From NCBI GenBank assembly GCA_946530355.1, contig CAMNAB010000120.1, positions 1 to 7,920 of the forward strand: DNA of 7,920 nucleotides, written 5' to 3'. The first letter of the stretch is position 1. Every line of letters starts with the position of its first letter. The position numbers were made by a program, and so were the translations under genes. The notes under the pieces were generated by a model, which did not search any database, was not told the origin of the DNA, and worked only from the letters and a program-made list of their open reading frames with translations. Of this stretch, positions 1 to 6,151 are shown one piece after another. The DNA comes from Firm-04 sp003446315 (GTDB lineage Bacteria > Bacillota > Clostridia > Oscillospirales > Ruminococcaceae).

Positions 1-43
1 CAAAACTTTTGATTTGACATCACCGGAAGTTTCTCGACAGACT

Positions 44-71
44 GAAATTCCCCGCTTCGGCGGGGAATTTC
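44..71 (+). terminator. Perfect 12-bp hairpin with TTCG tetraloop, probable terminator of an upstream gene
   Basis: Bases 44-55 and 60-71 are perfectly complementary and flank the four-base loop TTCG, a well-known very stable RNA tetraloop. On the plus strand the 3' arm runs into a T-rich stretch (AATTTCTGTTT), weaker than a classic U-run. The hairpin precedes the suf promoter by about 90 bases, so it most likely ends transcription of a gene left of the window. A plus-frame TGA at 10-12 could be that gene's stop, but too little is present to say. Because the arms end in AAATT, it could also work on the minus strand. Direction is inferred. Confidence 0.6.
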
Positions 72-153
72 TGTTTCATCACGTCCGCGCAATCTGCAAA
101 AATGCCGCACCTGCCGAAATATCATCCGTTTTGTGTACGCAAAACGCATATAA

Positions 154-174
154 TGCCTATTGACATAATGGGCA
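154..174 (+). promoter_or_regulatory. Candidate operator: imperfect palindrome overlapping the suf -35 box
   Basis: TGCCTATT (154-161) and AATGGGCA (167-174) form an 8-5-8 inverted repeat with one mismatch, which would be a G-T pair in RNA. The repeat covers the entire -35 hexamer at 160-165. The left half-site core GCCTATT recurs exactly at 197-203, 42 bases downstream, just after the predicted transcription start. Position and symmetry suggest repressor binding. In Firmicutes suf operons are often controlled by Rrf2-family regulators such as IscR, but no regulator gene lies in the window and the site is not a recognisable match to a consensus I know. The regulator assignment is inference. 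Confidence 0.4.
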
Positions 175-188
175 AAATATGCTATAAT
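160..188 (+). promoter_or_regulatory. Consensus extended -10 sigma-A promoter of the suf operon
   Basis: An exact -35 box TTGACA (160-165) is followed by a 17-base spacer and an exact -10 box TATAAT (183-188), with a TG at 180-181 giving an extended -10 element. This matches the housekeeping sigma factor consensus at every position, so the expected start of transcription is near 195 and the leader is about 47 bases. It drives sufCBDSU; no other promoter is evident inside the operon. A promoter this strong usually needs a repressor to be adjustable, which fits the palindrome over its -35 box. Confidence 0.88.
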
Positions 189-196
189 ATTGTAAA

Positions 197-214
197 GCCT
201 ATTTCTAAGGTAGG
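197..214 (+). promoter_or_regulatory. Candidate second operator half-site/palindrome at the transcription start
   Basis: GCCTATT at 197-203 repeats the left half of the palindrome at 154-174. Within 198-214 the sequence also has CCTA and TAGG arms separated by nine bases, a short symmetric arrangement just downstream of the predicted start near 195. Inverted repeats with CC...GG outer arms are common in Rrf2-family sites, but the match is short and could be chance. A protein bound here would block promoter clearance. Confidence 0.28.
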
Positions 215-228
215 GAAACAATCAAACC

Positions 229-235
229 AGAAGGA
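229..235 (+). promoter_or_regulatory. Ribosome binding site of sufC
   Basis: AGAAGGA lies seven bases before the ATG at 243. This fixes the sufC start. The reading frame is open further upstream (to an ATG at 102), but that stretch contains the promoter and predicted transcription start, so it cannot be translated from this transcript. Confidence 0.8.
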
Positions 236-242
236 TTATATT

Positions 243-989
243 ATGGCAGAGATATTAAAAATCACAAATCTGAAAGTCGGCATTGAGGAAAAAGAATTGC
301 TCCACGGCATTTCATTGACCGTCAACAGCGGCGAAACACATGTGCTGATGGGCCCCAACGGTGCCGGTAAATCAACGCTCGGGCTTGCGATCATGGGCAG
401 CCCGGAATATACCGTCACAGGCGGCAGCATCTTCTTCAACGGGGCGGATATCACAACAGAATCGCCCGATCACCGTGCAAAACAAGGGCTCTTTTTGTCG
501 TTTCAGAATCCCGTTGAGATCCCCGGCATCTCCCTCTCCGATTTTATGCGCAATGCGCTCGAAAATCAGACCGGTCAGCGCATCAAGCTCTGGGACTTCA
601 AAAAACAATTGAAGGCTGCTATGGATGTCTTGCAGATGGATCCTGCCTATGCCGACCGTGATCTCAATGTCGGTTTTTCCGGCGGCGAAAAGAAAAAATC
701 TGAGATCTTGCAGCTCCTTATGCTCAAGCCAAAACTCGCCATCCTCGATGAAACCGATTCCGGTCTGGATGTCGATGCGGTGCGCACAGTCTCCCTCGGT
801 ATCCATGAATATGTGCAGAATTGCGGCGGTTCTTTGCTCATCATTACCCATAACACCAAAATGCTGCGGGCACTCGATGTCGATCAGACCCATATTATCG
901 TGAATGGCACCATCGCCGCTGAGGGCGGCTCCGAACTCGTCAGGACAGTCGATCAAAACGGCTTTGAACAGTTTTTGAACGGAAAGTGA
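243..989 (+). CDS. sufC: SufC, ATPase of the SufBCD iron-sulfur scaffold
   Basis: SufC is the ABC-type ATPase that binds SufB and SufD in the cytosol; its ATP-driven dimerisation opens the SufB-SufD interface during Fe-S cluster assembly. It is not a transporter. The 248-residue product is of normal family length and has all motifs in order: Walker A GPNGAGKST (37-45), Q-loop Gln88 in SFQNPVEIPG, the SufC-type signature FSGGEKKK (145-152), Walker B LAILDE (165-170), the D-loop region DSGLD (172-176) and switch His203. The EKKKSE extension of the signature and the FQNP Q-loop are characteristic of SufC rather than importer ATPases. The start at ATG 243 is set by the Shine-Dalgarno at 229-235 and by the MAEILKI N-terminus typical of the family. 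It is the first gene of the operon. Confidence 0.97.
   Translation: MAEILKITNLKVGIEEKELLHGISLTVNSGETHVLMGPNGAGKSTLGLAIMGSPEYTVTGGSIFFNGADITTESPDHRAKQGLFLSFQNPVEIPGISLSDFMRNALENQTGQRIKLWDFKKQLKAAMDVLQMDPAYADRDLNVGFSGGEKKKSEILQLLMLKPKLAILDETDSGLDVDAVRTVSLGIHEYVQNCGGSLLIITHNTKMLRALDVDQTHIIVNGTIAAEGGSELVRTVDQNGFEQFLNGK
981..989 (+). promoter_or_regulatory. Weak ribosome binding region of sufB, overlapping the sufC stop
   Basis: GGAAAGTGA spans the end of sufC and includes its TGA stop. It ends five bases before ATG 995 but abuts or overlaps the alternative GTG 986, so spacing favours ATG 995. Pairing with 16S rRNA is weaker than for the other suf genes, so sufB translation is probably coupled to ribosomes finishing sufC. 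Confidence 0.5.
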
Positions 990-994
990 GCAAT

Positions 995-2404
995 ATGAAA
1001 CAAAAAACACAAGTCGCTGATATCAACCGTTCCATCTATGATTTTCGCTTCGAAGAAGACGAAAAGGATATGCTTGCAAGCGGTATCACACCCGATATTA
1101 TTCGTGAAATATCTGCCGAAAAAGGCGATCCGGATTGGATGCGCGATTTCCGGCTCCATGCGCTCAAAATCTTTCACAGCATGGATATGCCGAACTGGGG
1201 CCCCTCTGTTGAGGGGCTGGATTTGGATCATATTGTCACCTATATCCGCCCGAAATCCCGCATGAATACCGACTGGAATGCCGTTCCGGATGATGTCAAG
1301 GAAACATTCGAACGCCTCGGCATCCCGCAGGCAGAACGGGAATCTCTTGCCGGTGTCGGTGCACAATATGATTCCGAATTGGTCTACCATAATGTGCGGA
1401 AAGAAGTCGCAGAATCCGGCGTTGTTTATACCGATCTCGAAAGCGCGATGCATGACCCCAAATATGCCGAAATGATCCGGAAGCACTTCATGAAACTCGT
1501 CCCGCCGACCGATCATAAATTCGCTGCCCTGCACGGCGCGGTCTGGTCCGGCGGCTCCTTTGTGTATGTGCCTGCCGGCGTGCATCTCGAAATCCCGCTG
1601 CAATCCTACTTCCGCCTGAACGCGAAAGGCGCAGGACAGTTTGAGCATACCCTCATTATCGTTGAGGAAAATGCTTACCTGCACTTCATTGAGGGCTGCT
1701 CTGCACCGAAATATTATGAGGCTTCTCTGCATGCAGGCTGCGTGGAATTGTATGTCGGGAAAAATGCGACACTGCGTTATTCGACCATCGAAAACTGGTC
1801 GAAAAACATGTATAATCTGAACACAAAACGTGCGGTCGTTGCAGAGGGCGGCAGGATCGAATGGGTCTCCGGCAGCTTCGGCTCCCATGTCTCCTATCTC
1901 TATCCGATGAGCGTGCTCAACGGACGCGGCGCTACTGCCGAATTTACCGGCATCACGTTCGCCGGTGCCGGTCAGAATCTCGATACCGGTGCGAAAATCG
2001 TGCACAATGCGCCGGATACGTCCTCTCATATGAACACAAAATCCATCTCGAAAAGCGGCGGGATCAATACGTTCCGCAGCGCTGTCACCGTTACCGAAAA
2101 AGGCGTGGGAAGCAGGTCTTCCGTGAGCTGCGAATCGCTCATGCTCGACCGGATCTCTCGCTCCGATACCATTCCGGTCATGGACATCCGCACCGAAAAA
2201 GCTGACATCGGTCATGAAGCAAAAATCGGTAAAATCAGCGATGATACGGTGTTTTATCTCATGTCCAGAGGTCTGGATGAGCAAACCGCAAAGGCTATGA
2301 TCGTCAGCGGATTTGCAGACAATGTTTCAAAAGAATTGCCGCTGGAATATGCCGTGGAAATGAATAATCTGATCCGGCTCGAAATGATCGGCAGCATTGG
2401 CTAA
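995..2404 (+). CDS. sufB: SufB, core scaffold subunit of the SufBCD complex
   Basis: SufB forms the SufBC2D scaffold with SufC and SufD, accepts sulfur and is where the nascent Fe-S cluster is built. The 469-residue product contains the family landmarks: an N-terminal helical region with WGP, the AQYDSE motif, then the right-handed beta-helix core. Cys235 sits in EGCSAP, equivalent to E. coli Cys254. Cys379 in SCESL and Glu408 in GHEA are 29 residues apart, as are Cys405 and Glu434 in E. coli, the pair implicated in cluster formation. The C-terminal ELPLEYAVE segment is also conserved. The start is placed at ATG 995 because homologous N-termini begin MK(K/Q)KT and because spacing suits it. 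A GTG at 986 overlapping the sufC stop would add three residues. It follows sufC directly, unlike Bacillus, where sufB is the last suf gene. Confidence 0.96.
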   Translation: MKQKTQVADINRSIYDFRFEEDEKDMLASGITPDIIREISAEKGDPDWMRDFRLHALKIFHSMDMPNWGPSVEGLDLDHIVTYIRPKSRMNTDWNAVPDDVKETFERLGIPQAERESLAGVGAQYDSELVYHNVRKEVAESGVVYTDLESAMHDPKYAEMIRKHFMKLVPPTDHKFAALHGAVWSGGSFVYVPAGVHLEIPLQSYFRLNAKGAGQFEHTLIIVEENAYLHFIEGCSAPKYYEASLHAGCVELYVGKNATLRYSTIENWSKNMYNLNTKRAVVAEGGRIEWVSGSFGSHVSYLYPMSVLNGRGATAEFTGITFAGAGQNLDTGAKIVHNAPDTSSHMNTKSISKSGGINTFRSAVTVTEKGVGSRSSVSCESLMLDRISRSDTIPVMDIRTEKADIGHEAKIGKISDDTVFYLMSRGLDEQTAKAMIVSGFADNVSKELPLEYAVEMNNLIRLEMIGSIG

Positions 2405-2410
2405 GGGGGA
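2403..2410 (+). promoter_or_regulatory. Ribosome binding site of sufD, embedded in the sufB stop
   Basis: AAGGGGGA begins inside the TAA stop of sufB (2402-2404) and lies just before ATG 2414. This is a purine-rich Shine-Dalgarno with short spacing, consistent with coupled translation of SufB and SufD, which are needed in equal amounts. Confidence 0.6.
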
Positions 2411-2413
2411 TTT

Positions 2414-3421
2414 ATGGCAAATATTACGATGAATCGGCTGACAGCCCCGACCTATCGCTGGCTGAAGGTCAATGAACGGGAAATTGATGTCATGGAGCAA
2501 CCGCATGCAAATGTTCAAAGCAGCGTTCCGGAACAGATCAATCTCACAACGCTCCCGTTTGATGAAACGTACAAATCAGATGACAATAAAAGTGAATTGT
2601 TCGCAATTCTTTCGCAGAATCACGCAAAACAATATGTCATTGCAGGTTCATCCGATGAACCCGCAAGATTTGAAATCCGGAACAACGGCGTATGCGGATT
2701 TTGCATTCAGGCAGAGAATCGCCAACATTTGAACGTCATTATGCAAATGCATGCGGATTGCACGGTCTATACAGGTGTGCATGCAGATGCCGGTGCACAG
2801 GTCAAGCTCGTACAGTTCATTTACGGTGCAAAACCGGTCAATGAAATCCATGCAGAGCTATCCGATGATGCGCGGTTTGAACTCGTACAAATCTATTTAA
2901 ATACAGAGAATGCCGTGACCGATATTCAGATCACAATGAACGGCAGAAAGTCAGAATTTACGTCGAATATCGGTTATCTGCTTGCGAACAGTGAGCAGCT
3001 TGATCTCAATCTGAATGTGGTACAAAAAGGCAGAAAATGCATCTCGGATACGGATGTCAAAGGCGTGCTCCGGGATCAGGCAAAGAAAACGTTCCGCGGT
3101 ACAATTGATTTTCAACTTGGTGCGATCGGTGCAAAAGGTGCCGAAAAAGAAGACGTTTTGCTCATGGGCAGCGGCATCGTCAATCAGACTGTGCCCGTGA
3201 TCCTCTGCGCGGAAGAAGACGTTGAGGGTGCGCACGGTGCGTCGATCGGGCAGATTGACGCGGAACATGTCTTTTATTTGCAGTCGCGCGGACTGCCTGC
3301 TGCGAAAATATACGAACTGATCGCGCAATCCAAGCTGAATGCAATCGTGCGGCGGATCGGAGATCAGGAAACCGAACACCGGATCATGCAGATGATCGGA
3401 AGGGATCAACAAGATGAATGA
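2414..3421 (+). CDS. sufD: SufD, scaffold partner of SufB
   Basis: SufD is a paralogue of SufB that completes the SufBC2D scaffold and is needed for iron acquisition by the complex. The 335-residue product is short compared with E. coli SufD (about 420 residues), mostly at the N-terminal side, as expected for clostridial members. The N-terminus (NRLTAPTYRWLKVNE) is typical of clostridial SufD. The C-terminal core keeps the diagnostic stretch GAHGASIGQID with His274, which corresponds to the functionally important E. coli His360, followed by FYLQSRG and the helical tail. The middle is weakly conserved beta-helix sequence. The gene starts nine bases after sufB and its last eight bases overlap sufS. 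Weaker sequence conservation than SufB is normal; identity rests on the C-terminal motif and operon position. Confidence 0.92.
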   Translation: MANITMNRLTAPTYRWLKVNEREIDVMEQPHANVQSSVPEQINLTTLPFDETYKSDDNKSELFAILSQNHAKQYVIAGSSDEPARFEIRNNGVCGFCIQAENRQHLNVIMQMHADCTVYTGVHADAGAQVKLVQFIYGAKPVNEIHAELSDDARFELVQIYLNTENAVTDIQITMNGRKSEFTSNIGYLLANSEQLDLNLNVVQKGRKCISDTDVKGVLRDQAKKTFRGTIDFQLGAIGAKGAEKEDVLLMGSGIVNQTVPVILCAEEDVEGAHGASIGQIDAEHVFYLQSRGLPAAKIYELIAQSKLNAIVRRIGDQETEHRIMQMIGRDQQDE

Positions 3422-4634
3422 AAATACAATCAAGCTCGATTTTCCAGTGTTTGCGCAATATCCGGAGCTTGTTTATCTTGACAATTCTGCTACAACGCAA
3501 AAGCCGAAGCCGGTCATTGATGCGGAAGTGCAGTATTATCAGGCGGAAAATGCAAACCCGCTGCGCGGGCTATATGAGCTGAGCGTGAAGGCGACCGATG
3601 CCTACGAAAACGCCAGAATCGCTGTGCGGGATTTCATCGGCGCAAAAAGTGAACGGGAAATCGTTTTTACCCGGAATGCAACCGAAAGCCTGAATCTCAT
3701 TGCCTATAGCTGGTGCATGAAAAATCTCCGTGCCGGCGATGAGATTCTTGTCGCAATATCAGAGCACCACAGCAATTTGCTCCCGTGGCAGACCGCCGCA
3801 CGCCAAACCGGTGCGGTACTGCGCTGGCTGGAATGTGAAAAAGATGGTTCATATTCCGTGGATGCATTGCTGAACGCTTTGACAAAAAATACGAAATTGT
3901 TCGCAATTGCGCAGATATCAAATATCTTCGGACGGTTGAATCCCATTCAGGAATTTGCTGCTGTCTGCCATGAAAACGGTACATTGATCGTGTGTGACGG
4001 TGCGCAGAGCGTGCCGCATATCCCGGTGAATGTGCAGTTTCTGGATGTGGATTTTCTTGCGTTTTCCGGTCATAAAATGCTTGCTCCGATGGGGATTGGT
4101 GTGCTCTATGGCAAAGAGGCGCTCCTCGATCAGATGCCGCCGTTTTTGTATGGCGGTGAGATGATCGAATATGTCACGCGCAGCGATGCAACATTCGCCC
4201 AACTGCCCCATAAATTTGAGGCGGGTACTGTCAATGTCGGCGGCGCGGTCGGGCTGCATGCTGCCATTCAGTATCTCAATCAAATCGGCTTTGATACCAT
4301 CATGCAGCGTGAGGATACACTCACCGCGGCTGCACTCAGCGAAATGCGGAAAATGCCCCATGTCCATGTCATCGGCTCCGATTTGCCGGAAGAACATCAC
4401 GGGATCATCGCTTTCACCATCGACGGCGTGCATCCGCATGATATTGCTGCAATCTTCGATTCGGATAATATTGCTGTCCGTGCCGGTCATCACTGTGCAC
4501 AGCCGCTGCATGCATTCCTCGGCGTGCCTTCTACCGTCCGGATGAGCGTTTCGTTCTATAACGATGCTTCCGATATCGAAAGATTCTTAGATACGTTAAA
4601 ATCAATACGGGGGAGAATGGGCTATGGCGGATAA
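3414..4634 (+). CDS. sufS: SufS, group II cysteine desulfurase
   Basis: This PLP-dependent fold-type I aminotransferase removes sulfur from L-cysteine, giving alanine and an enzyme persulfide that is passed to SufU. The 406-residue product is of normal length. Landmarks in order are YLDNSATTQKP near residue 21, TRNATESLN, the EHH pair (His118/His119, one of which stacks on the cofactor), CDGAQS for PLP binding, SGHKM with PLP-lysine Lys221, and RAGHHCAQP with persulfide Cys361 (the same number as in B. subtilis SufS). The short active-site loop around that cysteine is the SufS-type arrangement rather than NifS/IscS. The common NANxHRG motif appears as ENANPLRG. AAGGGA at 3400-3405 sits eight bases before ATG 3414. 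The gene overlaps sufD by 8 bases and sufU by 11, implying translational coupling. Confidence 0.96.
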   Translation: MNENTIKLDFPVFAQYPELVYLDNSATTQKPKPVIDAEVQYYQAENANPLRGLYELSVKATDAYENARIAVRDFIGAKSEREIVFTRNATESLNLIAYSWCMKNLRAGDEILVAISEHHSNLLPWQTAARQTGAVLRWLECEKDGSYSVDALLNALTKNTKLFAIAQISNIFGRLNPIQEFAAVCHENGTLIVCDGAQSVPHIPVNVQFLDVDFLAFSGHKMLAPMGIGVLYGKEALLDQMPPFLYGGEMIEYVTRSDATFAQLPHKFEAGTVNVGGAVGLHAAIQYLNQIGFDTIMQREDTLTAAALSEMRKMPHVHVIGSDLPEEHHGIIAFTIDGVHPHDIAAIFDSDNIAVRAGHHCAQPLHAFLGVPSTVRMSVSFYNDASDIERFLDTLKSIRGRMGYGG

Positions 4635-5067
4635 TTTTTATGATGAAATCTTACTCGATCACAATTTGCACCCGCTGCATCTGCATGATCTGCCTTGCGC
4701 AACATGTTCCCATGCCGGTATGAATCCAAGCTGCGGTGATGAGCTGACGCTCCATATGGAATTGGAAAACGGTGTGATCCGTGATGCCTCTTTCACCGGT
4801 GTCGGATGCGCCATTTCTCTCGCTTCGGCTGATATTATGCTCGATCTCATGATCGGAAAAACGCCCGAAGAAGCACTGCATCTCAAGGATCTGTTCCTCA
4901 AAATGATCGCCGGAGATGCTTCCGAAGACGATATTGATACGCTCGAAGAAGCCGGTGCACTCCGGAATATCTCCAAAATGCCGGCGCGTGTCAAATGTGC
5001 CGTGCTCGGCTGGCGTACCGCCGGACATATGCTGGAAGAACATCTGGCTTCAGCTGAAAAGAAATAA
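4624..5067 (+). CDS. sufU: SufU, zinc-dependent sulfur acceptor for SufS
   Basis: SufU accepts the persulfide from SufS by zinc-ligand swapping and relays sulfur to SufBCD. The 147-residue product has the NifU/IscU-like fold with Cys37 and Asp39 in NPSCGDE, Cys62 in GVGCAIS and Cys125 in ARVKCAV, matching the zinc ligands of B. subtilis SufU (Cys41, Asp43, Cys66, Cys128). The 63-residue gap between the second and third cysteines is the SufU-type insertion; IscU has about 43, so this is a transfer protein rather than an IscU scaffold. An additional CATC pair (Cys25, Cys28) plus His30 lies just before the first ligand. GGGGGAG at 4609-4615 precedes ATG 4624 by eight bases. The gene overlaps sufS by 11 bases and ends three bases before the operon terminator. 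Confidence 0.95.
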   Translation: MADNFYDEILLDHNLHPLHLHDLPCATCSHAGMNPSCGDELTLHMELENGVIRDASFTGVGCAISLASADIMLDLMIGKTPEEALHLKDLFLKMIAGDASEDDIDTLEEAGALRNISKMPARVKCAVLGWRTAGHMLEEHLASAEKK

Positions 5068-5070
5068 CAT

Positions 5071-5116
5071 CAACCGGTGCTGACATTACATGCCGTGTCA
5101 GCACCGGTTGTTTTTT
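5071..5116 (+). terminator. Rho-independent terminator of the suf operon
   Basis: Bases 5071-5085 and 5096-5110 form a perfect 15-bp stem with a ten-base loop, followed directly by six T residues (5111-5116). It begins three bases after the sufU stop and is the clearest terminator in the window. Confidence 0.95.
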
Positions 5117-5187
5117 GAATATACTGTGATTGTAAGCAGATAAAGCCAATATAATCTACGTTTCTGCTGTAAATTCATATAAAATGA

Positions 5188-5221
5188 AATCGGTGTATCG
5201 CTTGATTGTGATACACCGATT
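5188..5221 (-). terminator. Rho-independent terminator of the convergent ABC importer operon
   Basis: Bases 5188-5199 and 5210-5221 form a perfect 12-bp stem with a ten-base loop. On the minus strand the stem is followed by a T-rich tail (TCATTTTA), and it begins nine bases after the permease stop codon. It serves the minus-strand operon and may act as a second barrier to readthrough from suf. The sequence between the two hairpins (5117-5187) shows no gene. Confidence 0.8.
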
Positions 5222-5230
5222 ATTTGATAT

Positions 5231-6151
5231 TCATTTCTTCCAGCGGAGCATCCGCTTCTGGAGTTGATTGAACAAAAATGTCACCGCAATAACAACAATT
5301 CCAATCACCAGCAAGCCTGTGATCGTGCGCGTGTAGTCGCCGAAATCAGAGTAATATTTGACATAATAGCCCATGCCGTCGCGTGCACCGATCATCTCCG
5401 CTGAGGTCAGCAGAATAAACGATACACTTAATCCCTGATTGCATCCCAGAAAAATCTGCGGCAGCGCTGCCGGTAAAATCACCGAAAACAGCATCTCCGG
5501 TTTCGGTACATTGAGCACCTTGGCTGAATCAATGATCCGCTGATCGACATGCATCACACCACTCATTGTGCCTGCAAATACCGGCCAGAATGTCGCCAGA
5601 AAAATAACAAATACCGATACCGACTGAAAGGTCGGCAGCAATGCGATGCCATACGGAATATAAACAATCGGCGGGATCGAGCTGAAAAACTTCGAAATAT
5701 AGGTCGCTGCACCGCCGAGCCGTGCATTCCAGCCAAGAAATAATCCAAGCGGGATCGCAGCGAGCGATGCCAGCAAAAAGCCCTTGATCGTGATGCCCAG
5801 CGAACTCTTGATATTAACCAGGATCTTGTCCCGATCCTCCGCAAACTGGTGCAACACCTTGCCCGGTGCCGGAAACAGCATGTCATTCAGCACATTCCAT
5901 TTTGCCGTCGCCAGTGACCATATTGTCAGCAATACAAAAATGAAGCCCACAATATCCAGCAGTAACGACAGACTCTCTTTTTTCTTCATCAGAAAACTCA
6001 GTCCGATTGTTACTGCTTCTAATCCGATCGCAAAGGCAATCAGTGCGCCTGTGCATACCTCTTTTGTCGATCTGTCCGGCAAAAGCTGCACAAGCAGCAG
6101 AATCACAAATAATATATGTGTTACGCGAAAGATGCGGCTTTTCAGCGTCAT
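5231..6151 (-). CDS. ABC importer permease, nitrate/sulfonate/taurine (SsuC/TauC-like) class
   Basis: This is the membrane channel subunit of the importer encoded with the two preceding genes. The 306-residue product is strongly hydrophobic. Likely membrane segments are around 10-25, 36-55 and 62-81, then the BPD_transp_1 domain from about 117 to 296 with segments near 119-141, 177-200, 234-251 and 276-295. The cytoplasmic coupling loop that docks on the ATPase is 206-233 (DSAKVLN... followed by ILPAALPQI), a variant of the EAA motif with Asp-Ser-Ala in place of Glu-Ala-Ala and Asn214 where Gly is usual. SsuC/TauC proteins are usually about 250-280 residues, so the extra N-terminal hydrophobic segments are notable. 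A strong AGGAGG at 6159-6164 precedes the ATG at 6149-6151 by seven bases. The start overlaps the ATPase stop as ATGA. The substrate is not determinable from the sequence. Confidence 0.88.
   Translation of the reverse strand: MTLKSRIFRVTHILFVILLLVQLLPDRSTKEVCTGALIAFAIGLEAVTIGLSFLMKKKESLSLLLDIVGFIFVLLTIWSLATAKWNVLNDMLFPAPGKVLHQFAEDRDKILVNIKSSLGITIKGFLLASLAAIPLGLFLGWNARLGGAATYISKFFSSIPPIVYIPYGIALLPTFQSVSVFVIFLATFWPVFAGTMSGVMHVDQRIIDSAKVLNVPKPEMLFSVILPAALPQIFLGCNQGLSVSFILLTSAEMIGARDGMGYYVKYYSDFGDYTRTITGLLVIGIVVIAVTFLFNQLQKRMLRWKK

Noticed and set aside
14..19. TTGACA near the left edge
   Set aside because: There is no -10-like sequence about 17 bases downstream (region 37-42 is GC-containing and unlike TATAAT), and the 44-71 hairpin would follow at once.
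149..154. A second TATAAT upstream of the main promoter
   Set aside because: No acceptable -35 box lies 16-18 bases before it (CCGTTT at the 17-base position) and there is no extended -10 TG.
102..242. N-terminal extension of sufC to ATG 102
   Set aside because: The stretch contains the promoter and predicted transcription start, and SufC proteins begin where ATG 243 places the start, with a good Shine-Dalgarno before it.
953..2284. A 443-codon open frame on the minus strand opposite sufB
   Set aside because: It is the codon-bias shadow of sufB. The product has no recognisable domain, there is no ribosome binding site, and sufB is unambiguous. The same applies to minus-strand frames at 372-1010, 2951-3433, 3918-4511 and 4651-5043.
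5135..5168. AGCAGA/TCTGCT inverted repeat and a TATAAT-like element (5150-5155) between the two terminators
   Set aside because: The arms are only six bases with a 22-base loop, the -10-like box has no properly spaced -35, and no gene follows on the plus strand.
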